Positions 52,201 through 60,715 of a stretch of 64,000 bases of DNA are shown here, in pieces. Origin of the DNA: Serripes groenlandicus (lineage: Eukaryota; Mollusca; Bivalvia; Cardiida; Cardiidae); the NCBI GenBank assembly GCA_031761405.1, contig JASEVX010000008.1, positions 42,813,269-42,877,268 of the forward strand, in the 5' to 3' direction. Below the pieces are notes generated by a model, which ran no database searches, was not told the origin of the DNA, and saw only the letters and a list, made by a program, of their open reading frames with translations. Within the stretch, counting starts at the first letter, position 1. Each line of letters starts with the position of its first letter. The position numbers were made by a program, and so were the translations under genes.

Positions 52201-53524
52201 CAGTTGGTCCTAAATCAAATAGTGTTGATCTTAACACTGGTTTCAACATAATTTCCTTATACCAAGGAGACCTGTTCACGTTATCGTATGCGTCTTGACT
52301 CTCTCGCATCAAAACTCCTCACAACATTCGTCCCAGACAACTGGATACTGTTTCACCAACATAACTTAGCGCTAAGTAATACTTAAATACTTAGGTTTCC
52401 CTAATAAAAATGCTGAAGTATATCGTTTCTTAACAAGTATTGTTTGTCTGCAAGGCGACTATCTCTCATTTACTTAATTACATTCGACCGTTCATGTTTT
52501 ACAAACTATAAGGGAAACAAAAATGATGAAATAAGTAATTAACCCTTTCCCTCATATAGACGCTTTCTGACGCCTATGCAGCAGACGGCTATTTGAAAAC
52601 ATAGTGACACAAGAAGAAATTGCACAAAACGTGCAATTTCTCCTTTTTCCACACTGTTTTCCACTTTTGGTCATAGGTTATCCATTCAATTATAGAGATT
52701 TTCTACCTTTTTAAACCCTGGATACCCTTCCATGTAGGCTTTAAGTGGAAGATGAATGTCGCTATTCCCAATGGTGAGCGTTATTCTTCGGAAAGATTGA
52801 ATGGCCGAATAGAGATTCGAACTCACAACCCGTTGACCGATATAGCGCTTGTAGTTACTAGCTGAACTATCTCGGTCTGTTAAAAATTGAAAATCGTGCG
52901 GAAGAACGTGGAAATTATGTACATTATGTGAAACTTGTTTTTATATTTTCAACAATTGGACTGCTGAGTGTAATGCAATGCTCACGAATACGAGCAATCA
53001 GGCTCTAAATCTATAACAGTTTAATCTGTACTCAGATTTTGTGCTCAAGTATCCGATTGGTCAGAAGCGAATTCATTCTCTAAATCGACCAAGCAGAAGC
53101 CTTATTTGGAGCATGGATTTTCATTTTATAGTTTTGGGGACAGAATTGCTTGGTCAATGATTTCCTAAAAGCATTATATCTCTGATTTACTCACAATAAT
53201 CATTTAAATACGAAGTAATTACACAGTTTACGATATATGTACATATACTAATATAGTAAAAATCCAGCATTCACTCGAAAGCGTCGATAACTCGATGTAA
53301 TTTATTAGGCACTTTCGATCTCGACTTATCGCGAGACTATAAATTATTTCTTCTTTGTTTCTTTTTTCAGAGATGTTGTCCATTTGTTATGCGCAGACGT
53401 CCCTCTAAAGAAGGAGTGTTTATTTCATAACGAGGCTATGATAAACTGTGGAACAAACAGTGTGACATCGGTTTTGAAATATCTTTGTCTCTTTATTGTG
53501 TTCATGTTCTTTACTTCACTGTAA
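40057..53524 (+). CDS. ADP-ribosyl cyclase (CD38/CD157-like), gene B
   Basis: Paralog of gene A with identical exon layout: 40057-40209, 43340-43466, 44132-44350, 46313-46398, 47070-47156, 50969-51055, 53371-53524; all phases fit and about 304 residues result. It keeps the signal core (GWCLLLLVSKASS), IGRCWEY, W of ILLWSGT, E of TLEDT, W of FWGGAS, E of YELPNL, and a hydrophobic C-terminal tail after NCGTNS. Differences from A: three more codons in the N-terminal exon (HAGNRRKTLLNPP), a GC donor after the second exon, and Ser to Cys before the tail. No stop or frameshift is seen, so it is probably functional. The start-codon exon is not found. Intron 1 holds a virus-like insertion. Confidence 0.9.
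41011..41373 (+). CDS. unknown ORF in virus-like insertion
   Basis: Open for about 120 codons after a stop near 41010; first Met at 41059 gives 104 residues. The protein is charged, with a basic patch (AKRRRVQFAYKSRK) near the C-terminus. I do not recognise the family. An AATAAA follows at 41522. It faces the TBP-like frame on the other strand. Codons are intact and base composition is less AT-rich than the flanks. It could be a structural or DNA-binding protein of a mobile or viral element, but that is a guess. Confidence 0.45.
   Translation: MRVCKQPEFRAHCCWYMLRSHGRSTDDEARGNTAVLNLEVEQWKRHFALTAEGKLRPNRNIVENVQVGSGHPGINFVTPLAKDIELAKSELKMMAKRRRVQFAYKSRKDFSMRPLGIPGY
41600..41860 (-). CDS. TATA-binding-protein-like lobe (fragment)
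   Basis: A 86-residue minus frame. The stretch YEPKLFPAARCI, then GSVLMTGIKRQR and LPVLIELP aligns with the C-terminal half of a TBP repeat, where 'YEPELFPGLIYR', 'GK.VLTGAK.R' and 'YPVL..F' are typical. The preceding LVTVSESFKVAGLLVSNK fits the first strand and helix. Only one of the two lobes is seen. AATAAA on the minus strand at 41552-41547. A homology call from memory; a chance match is unlikely but a profile search is needed. Lies in intron 1 of gene B. Confidence 0.55.
   Translation of the reverse strand: MVSDIFQNSLVTVSESFKVAGLLVSNKVIRYYGGRYEPKLFPAARCIKDFIHFTCFQTGSVLMTGIKRQRLLDNICLPVLIELPLL
41942..42560 (-). pseudogene. macro-domain (ADP-ribose-binding) protein, decayed
   Basis: One minus-strand frame carries, in order, GIVHQVNCVTVKSHGL, NPWKDI, GKPGNVKIYDD, GFHVVCM, then YGKC, GRIGPYND, WFNQCL and IFTELGAVIGEGNWNIY. 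These match the macro-domain landmarks: the 'IVHQVNC' strand, the P-W helix, the Q-Y-G loop, the WF.QCL helix and the GxGxG(N/D)W loop. The frame is broken by a stop at 42389-42391 and a double stop at 42275-42280, and has no ATG. Related proteins occur in viruses, bacteria and animals. Not restored here. Confidence 0.65.
43340..43466 (+). CDS. gene B, exon NCEKLW with GC donor
   Basis: VTNCEKLWSTFSDAW to NIEK, 127 bases as in A. The donor reads GCAAGT where A has GTAAGT. Confidence 0.88.
44132..44350 (+). CDS. gene B, catalytic exon (LLWSGT, TLEDT, LTWCG, FWGGAS)
   Basis: 219 bases, 73 codons, as in A. Acceptor 'ctttctttccag', donor 'gtatat'. Keeps all four cysteines. Confidence 0.92.
44511..44640 (+). 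mobile_element. SINE 3' fragment
   Basis: 'acgactgactcgctggtgtc', 'aggataaatagaccagtata', 'gcgccgtgacattattcaaa' and (CAAA)n. Confidence 0.6.
45005..45205 (-). mobile_element. tRNA-derived SINE, 3' part
   Basis: Antisense: 'gattgatttatcgttttgtg', 'tctatcacggagttttctgg', 'cagccagtcagtcgttatgc', 'gagcgttatggagggcagcc'. Confidence 0.65.
45515..45930. mobile_element. two degenerate TTAA-type MITE halves
   Basis: 'tctagagcagacgacatttt' to 'gtcgtctgctctagatgtgt' (45523-45690) is one palindromic copy. A second set of inner motifs ('aacattgtggcaaaatgaca', 'gtcgtctgctgcatatt') follows to 45930. Confidence 0.55.
45936..46183. mobile_element. MITE with CGAGGGCTTGGCGTGAAAC ends, copy 2
   Basis: Second copy of the element at 18014-18262, inserted in reverse: 'agagggcttggtgtgaaac' to 'gtttcacgccaagccatcga', same centre 'ggtgccattgctcagaacga'. 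In gene B intron 3, whereas copy 1 is in gene A intron 1: independent insertions. Confidence 0.8.
46313..46398 (+). CDS. gene B, exon LMLNGSNP
   Basis: FAKSLKENGFVQLMLNGSNP to AFDQT, 86 bases; acceptor 'taattttcag', donor 'gtattt'. Confidence 0.9.
46850..46990 (+). repeat. tRNA-Thr-like SINE head, shared with gene A
   Basis: 'acactggtagagcgtcagcc' (A box) and 'cgggttcgaatcccttgatg' (B box) look tRNA-derived, but the outer stem does not pair. The ortholog in arm A is at 12220-12345. Confidence 0.55.
47070..47156 (+). CDS. gene B, exon YELPNL (catalytic Glu)
   Basis: SFASFYELPNLPKSSSI then LLHDIDRKP; acceptor 'atctatcatttcag', donor 'gtaagt'. The joined DQTSFASFYELPNL resembles 'DSFFGKYELPNL' of Aplysia cyclase. 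Confidence 0.9.
47313..47520. mobile_element. MITE, CTCTTTCAGCG family
   Basis: Left 'ctctttcagcgccaaaggca', central palindrome 'agctcgtaacgagct', right 'cggcgctcaaaggg' followed by TTAA (47521-47524). The left flank is TGAA, one base off TTAA. Confidence 0.7.
47870..48095 (+). mobile_element. tRNA-derived SINE
   Basis: Head 'agtggcccagtggatatcgt', B box 'cgggttcgatccata', body 'tttacccagagatcatgaat', tail 'gtcgccgtgatataactgaa' ... 'gaaaacggcataaag'. Confidence 0.75.
49985..50247 (+). mobile_element. full-length tRNA-derived SINE
   Basis: Head 'ggtctagaggtagagcgtcc' (A box), 'gtcgcgggttcgatccctga' (B box), body 'gttgcggggttagcattacg', tail 'ccgccgtgatataactgaaa' ... 'gaacgcggcgtaaaac'. Confidence 0.82.
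50440..50631. mobile_element. TTAA-flanked MITE, CTCTTTCAGCG family (reference copy)
   Basis: TTAA at 50436-50439 and 50632-50635. Ends 'ctctttcagcgctgaattg' and 'cattgacgctgaaagag'; 192 bases. The ortholog in arm A is 8494-8685, so it predates the duplication. Confidence 0.82.
50969..51055 (+). CDS. gene B, exon CDTGSL
   Basis: EHCDTGSLVVLKEKLESL then FKCSENP, 87 bases; acceptor 'ccttatttcag', donor 'gtaaga'. Confidence 0.9.
51080..51275 (-). mobile_element. tRNA-Ser-like SINE, ortholog of 7865-8086
   Basis: Antisense: 'actggggttttatcccgttt', 'atatcactgcgacagtttac', head 'gttaaccactcggccacggc'. Same place relative to exon CDTGSL as in gene A. Confidence 0.75.
51389..51605. mobile_element. 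TTAA-flanked MITE, CCCTTTCCC family
   Basis: TTAA at 51385-51388 and 51606-51609; ends 'ccctttcccatgtacagcaa' and 'gtctgtatgtgggaaaaggg'. Ortholog of 7527-7750 in arm A. Confidence 0.8.
52544..52727. mobile_element. TTAA-type MITE, one end truncated
   Basis: TTAA at 52540-52543, then 'ccctttccctcatatagacg' and 'atgcagcagacggctatttg'; the far end stops at 'ttctacctttttaaaccctg' without the terminal repeat. Confidence 0.7.
53371..53524 (+). CDS. gene B, last exon with GPI-type tail
   Basis: DVVHLLCADVPLKKECLFHN, NCGTNS, then a hydrophobic tail ending FFTSL and TAA (53522-53524). Confidence 0.9.
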
Positions 53525-54037
53525 TCATTCCTCGGGGAATTTTACTTTTTAATAGTCTTTTTATTTCACTCTTTATTGACGTTCCGGATTAAAAGCCTTG
53601 TTTTGACAAAATGTAATATAATTTTTTTTGAATATATTTTGATAAACATATTAAGGCCGAAACGTCTATTAAGTGTGAAATTTAAAAAAAGATGTTTATT
53701 TCACTGTTTACTTTATAACGGAAACATATATACGAACAATATCAACGAGACGAAAATATGTATATCTGTACCTCGTGGATTTAACATAATCTCATTGAAA
53801 TCAGATCAAAGTACTTGGTTGAATGTATAAACCGCATTATAAATACATGTAGAATGTTAGGAATTGTCCAGGTATTAATTTAATTTTTCTATACAATCGG
53901 TCCACTCGGCAATTACCGCTTCTCGTTTTCGTTTATTTAAATGAGTTATCTCCCCTATTGAAACTTCAGGTTACGTTTGAAGGTAGCAATTCGATTGGCT
54001 GACGTAAAGCTCAAGCTGAGAAGTACTGTTATAGACA
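53525..54037. other. 3' flank of gene B; nothing else recognised
   Basis: Includes the gene B 3' UTR, whose first 140 bases match the gene A 3' UTR (e.g. 'ggccgaaacgtctat' in both). Then AT-rich DNA up to the long-TIR element. Confidence 0.5.
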
Positions 54038-54558
54038 TAGTTGGGTCCAGAACCTCAATCCCGTGACCATTCTCTGGCTAACATGTTTTGACGATTGATT
54101 TGACTTCTATGGACCATTTATAAAATATTTAGAAACCCGGCCCCTCGCAAAAATGCCGGCATTTTTTGCTAGGGGGCCAAATGCAAAATGGCCGCCGGCG
54201 CCATTTTGAAAAATTAACTTTTGAACCAGAGCAGCTACAATCAAGTATAAATACACTATTTCCACTAAATAAACCATGAAGATTCCGATTCTGACATCAA
54301 TTTGACGTTCAGACACCATTTTGTCCAAAATATCTGAGATGGCCGCCAGCTGCATCTTGAAAAATTAACTTTTGAACCATAGTACCTAGAATCAAGTATA
54401 AATACACTTTTTCCACTAAATCAATCACGAGGATTCCGATTCTGACATCACTTTTACGTTTTTATATCATTTTGACCCAGATATCCAAGATGGCTGCCAT
54501 AAGCTGGAGCAAAAACATAAGTTTTTTATATTGTCGCACCTGATAGCATGCATTAATA
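54038..54558 (+). repeat. left terminal inverted repeat of the 4.24-kb element
   Basis: Contains two subterminal tandem units of about 160 bases sharing 'gaaaaattaacttttgaacc', 'atcaagtataaatacact' and 'gattccgattctgacatca', alternating with GC-rich 'aaaatggccgccggcgccat'. A minus-strand ORF across it is a by-product. Confidence 0.85.
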
Positions 54559-54829
54559 CAGATATCCAAGATGGCTGTCATAAGCTGGAGTGAAACGTAA
54601 CAACAAAACTAATTACATATAACATAATCTATTTTTTAATAGTTGTAACTTTTATCAAATGAAGTAATTTAAAACATGTATACAATATATACAAAATAAT
54701 ACTGAACATAAAACTTTCATATTTCACCATACTAGCATTACTAAATCACATGTAAACGTCACCAATAAGCAATACAATAATGTTCTGTAACTTAGTATAT
54801 GTATCAAAGAGATATGATCAATCTGAATC

Positions 54830-57590
54830 GAGCTTTCTGCAACACTATATTCGGAAGCCTCAGATTCAGACGAATCATTGTCTCCCTCATGATCAGAATC
54901 GCCCTCATCGTTTTCGCTGTCTTCAGCTTGTCCTGGTACAGGTATGTGCACCGGGGGAGCAGGTTGTGTGTGACAAACAGGGCAACAGCGACCACCCACC
55001 AACTCCCAGCCATGACCGAGTGGAGAAAGGTGGTTCTTCAGGGAATGGTGGTGCACTAAGTACGCGGAGATAGGTGTTGTCGGAGACTATCTTCATCTGG
55101 AGAATGACGTGTAAAGGATTTTTTCTTCAAACTCTTCCACTTCACAGCGCGAGCCTCAGCCATGGAAGTACTCTTCTTGCTGCCATAGACGACATCGCGT
55201 GTGAAGTGGAAGAGTTCCTCTATCATGTCCTCCTCCATGGCAAGATCCTCTCCGCACCACGAGAGCTGCCGTTACGCCACAGGCCTCTTCGCAACCTAGA
55301 CATACAGGGACATCTTACCCTTGCTGTAGAAGCTCGAGTTGGCATCACAACCTGTCATGCAGTGCAGCTGCACAATACAGCTGACCTGCCTGTGCAACGT
55401 CGGTCAGGTAGCTGCATATCATTGCTTGTAGCCGTCTCTTGTTGCTACTGCTACACAGCAGCATCTTGAATGCTCCAGCAGTAATGGTCGGGAAAGGATG
55501 ATGGATGCCAGCTTGTGGACATAGTAAGACCACTGTCTGGTATGGTGTACCATCTTGCGTTTGTGCGCCTTCTGCTGAAGGAGTCGGCAGAGAGAGTTCT
55601 GTGTGAGGTTGCTCTTCTGGGTCTTCCTGTATGTGCCATTGCAGTTGAATAATGCCACACATTCTTCTACAACACGATGTTCTAGCAAGTCAGTGAGGTC
55701 TACTAATTTGCTGACTTCAACAAGGTTGATCACTGCCTTGAGTGCGTCCCGCTCCATCTACATGGCTGTTGCCTTGAGGTCCTCCCCAGACTTGGTCGTG
55801 TCTGTGCCTTTGGCAAACGTCAAGCGTTTGCTCAGAGAGACTGATGCATAGGTGGAGGTATCCTTACTGAAGACCCGCTCTCGCGAGAAGCGAGTTAATT
55901 TCTCCTCTCCTGCAGCAAGGGCTGAGTTGAAGTCCGCAATGAGCTCATCTGTTGCAGGCATGGCTGACTGTAGTGTGCGGGTGATACTGGGTAAAACGGG
56001 AAGTCAAACTCTTGCATGCACGCACTGCTCATCTTCTCGCATCCGTTTCGGGCCGCATTCCACATGCTTCCCCTGGTTTTCGGTCGGCAAGGGCATTGTG
56101 AGCTGCCCGGATCTTGGCTACATTGTTCACATTTCTGGAGTGCACCAGCAGCTGCTTCTCATTCTGAAGGATGGAGAGCCAGCAAGATTTCATTTAACTG
56201 CCCTTGTTCATGGTGCACTCGATCCACATGTCCCATGCCATGTTGGAGTAGGGATTGCCTGTGATGGAATGGGTGAAGTCAGTGCGAAGGAATGTGACCT
56301 GGTCAGCACGGAGAGATGTCAGTATTGCCCAGAAGTCAGGCAGCCAGCTTCCATACCTATTTTTGTCATACGATACCATCCATGGCAACATGGCGCGTAG
56401 AGAGCTGACATACGTGTACCAGTTACATACATGAACTGCGTGCACATTCTGCATTAGCGCATCTATCATGGACAGGAAGTCCCTCCAGTAGTCTGCCATG
56501 TCACTAATCTCCAAATGAATGAAGAGGTTAGCGATGATGTTCGCGAGGTCAGCATCCATCTCCAGTTCCACATGAGCAGCAGCGCGACTTTCTTAGGAGA
56601 CGCTCATATCTCTCAGAATCTCGAGGTTATCCTTCGTCTTAACAGCCAAGTCAGAAATGACATTCTTCTTCACCAGCTGACTAATGAGCGCCTCATACAT
56701 GAGCCGCAAACAGCGCTGCCTCCTCTTGTGATGCTTGCCCTGCAGCGCATGATGGACAGAGCCCTCAGCAATATCACTCCTAATTCACTCCCTTTGTACC
56801 GCATGTAGATAGCGCTCATCATCACACACTGTGTATGGTAGGGACCAAGGAACGGCACAATATCACGATACTTGTCTGGGTTCTCAGCCTTGCACTAGGT
56901 GATGTGGACTTACACAGGATGATCTCCCACTTAAATAGCGCTTAGTGACTATGATAGAAGACAGCTTGTCCATGACGTCATTTACAATGGATTTGTTCGG
57001 CTCTTGACTAAATGACATTTGGTAATATGCCTTGCTCTTATCTTTATCCACATTCAAACAAGCATGGAACCCATTATAAGTTGGTATACTTTGATTGTGT
57101 GCATCAGGGTGGTCGCCATCCGCGTCAGTGCAAGCAAGTGCATGAATAATGCTTCACTTGCACTGAGGCTTTGTACTTGATGAGGAAGCAGCTCGGTCAA
57201 TGCTTGATACAGTCTTGGCATCCTTGATACGCGCATCCGCATCCTCGTCGTCCGGATTGATTGCCTTGTCCTCGTCCTGTACACGATTTTCAAGACGCTG
57301 TAGAAACATCCAGTTACAGCGGTGTGCAGTTCCCCCTCCTGTCAAGGTGTCGTTGAGGAAATCATCATTGTCAATGATACTGATGCTTGGTTTTCCTTCA
57401 TTGATCTCGTCAGAAAAAAACCGCACGTTGATGATGGTAGTGGTAGGTCGCTTTGTGACATACTGTGTGATGATGAACGTAAGAGAGAGTGTGCTGGTAG
57501 ACAGATATACCCCCTTCTTACCCAACAAAGACGATAGCAGCTGCACCGTGAGAGGCAAGAGCGGACTGACTAAGCATAATTTACTCATTA
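54830..57590 (-). pseudogene. large TE-borne protein (MTGCD family), decayed
   Basis: Read right to left, fragments of one long protein follow in order: RPTTTIINVRFFSDEINEGK and TGGGTAHRCN (57588-57154); IIANLFIHLEI, MADYWRDFL, YVSSLRAMLPWM, NPYSNMAWDMWIECTMNKG (56571-56194); MPATDELIADFNSALAAGEE (55961-55758); ERDALKAVINLVEV (55757-55419); LHCMTGCDANS near 55365; MAEARAVKWKSLKKKSF (55238-55056); LSPLGHGWELVGGRCCPVCH and an acidic tail (55056-54830). A TAG separates the 55961 and 55757 pieces and several frameshifts occur. It resembles proteins common in bivalve and cnidarian assemblies; biochemical role unknown. Confidence 0.75.
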
Positions 57591-57759
57591 GCTATTTGAA
57601 GCTCACATGGTTGCGGGGTTCTTGTTCCTTTTATACTATATCGTCTGAGTACCTCGCTTTTGGGACATTATATTACGTCAAAGATAACATAACCATGCGA
57701 TATTGATCTTTAAGCGATCAATCACCGTCATCAATTGCATTAATTTAGCCAAAATAATA

Positions 57760-58280
57760 TATTAATGCATGCTATCAGGTGCGACAATATAAAAAACTTA
57801 TGTTTTTGCTCCAGCTTATGGCAGCCATCTTGGATATCTGGGTCAAAATGATATTAAAACGTAAAAGTGATGTCAGAATCGGAATCTTCGTGATTGATTT
57901 AGTGGAAAAAGTGTATTTATACTTGATTCTAGGTACTCTGGTTCAAAAGTTAATTTTTCAAGATGGAGCTGGCGGCCATCTCGGATATTTTGGACAAAAT
58001 GGTGTTTGAGCGTCAAATTGATGTCAGAATCGGAATCCTCGTGGTTTATTTAGTGGAAAAAGTGTATTTATACTTCATTCTAGATGCTCTGGTTCAAAAG
58101 TTAATTTTTCAAAATGGTGCCGGCGGCCATTTTGGATTTTGCCCCCTAGCAAAAACTGCCGGCATTTTTGCGAGGGGCCGGGTTTCTAAATTTTTTATAA
58201 AAGGTCCATAGAAGTCAAATCAATCGTCAAAACATGTTAGCCAGAGAATGGTCACGGGATTGAGGTTCTGGACCCAACTA
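57760..58280 (-). repeat. right terminal inverted repeat of the 4.24-kb element
   Basis: Reverse complement of the left repeat over its full 521 bases with scattered substitutions. Two plus-strand ORFs here (MELAAISDILDKM-like) mirror the one in the left repeat and are not genes. Confidence 0.85.
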
Positions 58281-58370
58281 ACAGTCATCATAGCTAATAT
58301 AAACTGGTAGATACAATCACATTGAGATAAATGATAGAATATGTATATTCTTTAACCAAAAAAAGATTGA

Positions 58371-58596
58371 ATCTGAATACCATTGTTTTACAAGTGCATT
58401 TGAGAATGTGAACGAAGCCCGAAAATATCTTTTTGCACAGAAAGGAAGGTCAATAGAGTCAATACCTCCAACAAGTGCAGCTCTATTGCAGAATACCAAG
58501 AGATCAACTTTTCAAGCCGGTTGTGTGTGGGGTAACTCTCTTATTACAAGCCCAGAACTTCCAAGTCTAGCGAGGAAGATGCCTCTGGGAGAATAG
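58371..58596 (+). pseudogene. C-terminal piece of FTGCD-family protein, inverted
   Basis: Plus frame: NVNEARKYLFAQKGRSIESI, PPTSAALLQNTKRSTFQAG, CVWGNSLITSPELPS. This is the part that follows the FTGCD...GKGKKTAW block in this family, yet that block is on the opposite strand immediately to the right (58620-59190). An inversion or insertion of a second copy is implied. Confidence 0.75.
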
Positions 58597-58619
58597 TCCA
58601 AAGAGGTTGCCAATGATTT

Positions 58620-59190
58620 TTATTTTTCCTTGTTCATCAAAAATCTGCTGTCATACATAAGCACCACAAAACGTTCAAGCAACTTCATGGAACTTTCATC
58701 GTTGATCAATTACAAAGGTTTGTCCATCATCATCTTGAATGCAGCTGTTACCTCATCGAATAACATCCATGTATCCCATGCGGTTTTCTTCCCCTTACCT
58801 CCAAATGATGATACTGTATCACATCCGGTAAAAGCGTGGAAGGCAGGTAATACATACATGTACGATCTTGAAGATTTTAGCTTTTTAGAAAGTTGATGTA
58901 CAGATATATACCTGAAGTTCTTGCCGGAGCCAAATGCAACCCAAATTTGCTCTGCTGATGTCGTATGCATACATGATATATGGCAAGGGCAACAACGTCA
59001 GTATCGACCGTTCTTATCAGTATATTCTTATGCCCTTCTTTTACAGCATCGGCAAGATGAACCATAATTCTTGTGTCAGCTTCTTCATGTGTACATGGCG
59101 CAAGATTTTTAGTGTCATCCCGGAGGCGATTACATAACACATTTGAACCATGTGTAGTAATCATAGGCACAGTTTTAAAACTGTTCAAAA
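58620..59190 (-). pseudogene. central piece of FTGCD-family protein
   Basis: Minus frame(s): CTHEEADTRIMVHLADAVKE, NILIRTVDTDVVALAIYHV (59188-58877), then after a frame break IWVAFGSGKNFRYISVHQL and FHAFTGCDTVSSFGGKGKKT (58970-58710), then LLERFVVLMYDS to about 58625. Conserved acidic EADTR and TDTDV motifs suggest a metal-dependent nuclease-like fold, but that is inference. The frame is broken at the 58877-58970 overlap and by stops. Related to, but distinct from, the protein in the neighbouring 4.24-kb element. Confidence 0.78.
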
Positions 59191-59875
59191 GTTATCTTGA
59201 AATATTAGAATCATAGTTCTGTAATAAAATTAAAATAATTATTTTAATTTCAAGGACAATACACATCTAAACATTGATCGTGTCTGCTTCATTTTTACTG
59301 GGTAAACATACCCAGTAAGCCATTTTTTTTACATTTTCATGATTTTTAATTGACTGTTTTTCCACATTTACTGTCTAAATAGTTTTGAACTATTTATTAC
59401 TTACTTTGTTGTCACTATAAGCTGCAGAAGTTTAACAATTATAACATTTTGATATCCATCTGGATTTCAGCACCTTTAACAACGACAATCACCGTTGTTC
59501 ATTGTATATTGTTGCAAGCTTAATTTGCATGAGTTCAACTTTTTATATGGCGAATTTTTTTCTAAGGTATATATTGATCTTAGAGTGAAATGGATCAGAA
59601 ATGTCGGGAGAGCATTGTAATCGCTTTCGAGATACACTGCTCGTTAGAGAGTGTGCGATTTTACTAGAATTTCTGCATATTCTAGAAAGGACTGAATGAA
59701 TGCACAAATGAAGGAATGGTGAAATACACGAAGAAAAAATGGAAGAAAACATGAAGAAGGATAGAAGGAAAGAAGAGGGGAATGAAGGTGATCCTGTCGT
59801 AATCAGCAGATGGATCGTTACCTTTATGCTATGCTGATTCCTACAACTGGCAAATGGATCATAACTCTTTGTTAA

Positions 59876-60074
59876 CCATTTCGCTGCAATTAAAGGCTTT
59901 TGCAAATAATGCAAATTCAGGTGAGACAGCTCGTAACGAGCTGTCTCTCCTGAAATCTGCATTGTCTGCAACCTAGACATTTCATTTTACCAAATGTCCT
60001 GTTATACGAAAAGTGGAGTGGTCCAATTTCCTAAATGGAAGAGTCGATTTTGTAAAAATTAGCAGTGAAAGGGT
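59876..60074. mobile_element. MITE (gagctgtctc palindrome family)
   Basis: TTAA at 59872-59875, then 'ccatttcgctgcaattaaag', central 'agacagctcgtaacgagctg', right end 'gcagtgaaaggg' followed by TAAA. Confidence 0.65.
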
Positions 60075-60182
60075 AAAACATGTGTAAAACGAATGTGCTG
60101 GGCCTTTGCATAAAAATAGTTCCAAAATTAATACTATATTGCTTTTGATACATTATGTATTTATATATATATATATATATGT

Positions 60183-60622
60183 CACAGGGAATATGTATAA
60201 TCGGGGAATATGTATAATCAGGGAATATGTATAATCCCTGAAAACTCAGGGAATATACATAATTCCTGAAAAAAGCAGGGATTATACATATTCCCTGATT
60301 TGATGTCCAGATTTTTAGACTTATTCCCTGAAATTAATTCTGTCTTGATTCTGTCTTGATTACACGTAATTAAGTCTTTAGCTCAAAGTTGTTTGCACGG
60401 ATTTCGTGTTTGATTTTCTTACTCTAGAAACGCTAATTTCTAGAGTAAGAACATCAAACACAAAACCCGTTTAATCAAGACAGAATGAATTCCAGGGAAT
60501 ATGTATAAAAATCTGGACATCAAATCGGGGAATATGTATTATCCCTGCTTTTTTCAGGGATTATGTATATTCCCTGGGTGAATCAGACCTTATACTTTTC
60601 CCTGGTTATACTTATTCCCTGT
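60183..60622. mobile_element. foldback element with CAGGGAATATGTATAATC arms
   Basis: About 440 bases, nearly all in inverted repeat. Arms carry several short units of 'cagggaatatgtataatc'. The middle holds 'cttactctagaaacgctaat' + 'ttctagagtaag', a 12-base perfect stem. No ORF. Confidence 0.8.
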
Positions 60623-60715
60623 AAACATATATAAGTATATAATCAGCCATGACCAGTAAATGCATAATTTAAAACGAAAATGTCTGTTCTTTTGATTTTA
60701 GAGAAATTCTCGTAT

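Larger units (their letters stand above)
34690..53524 (+). repeat. right arm of large inverted duplication (copy B)
   Basis: Collinear, in reverse, with 6817-24870; anchors are listed with the left arm. It ends with or soon after the 3' exon of gene B. Right-arm-only insertions include the SINE at 39716, the 73-bp exon duplicate at 39209 and the virus-like block at 41.0-42.6 kb. Confidence 0.85.
54038..58280. mobile_element. 4.24-kb DNA element with 521-bp terminal inverted repeats
   Basis: 'tagttgggtccagaacctca' at 54038 and its reverse complement ending at 58280 begin terminal inverted repeats that both run 521 bases (54038-54558 and 57760-58280). The terminal dinucleotides are TA at both ends, so a TA target duplication is possible but not provable. 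The interior carries a decayed large ORF on the minus strand. Long-TIR, foldback-like architecture; superfamily unassigned. Confidence 0.85.

Noticed and set aside
54107..54355. ORF on the minus strand with mirror ORFs at 57779-58009 and 57963-58211
   Set aside because: They are the same sequence in the two terminal inverted repeats of the 4.24-kb element; symmetric by construction.
54780..56808. Several plus-strand ORFs between 54780 and 57706
   Set aside because: Shadows of the decayed minus-strand TE protein; the recognisable motifs are all on the minus strand.
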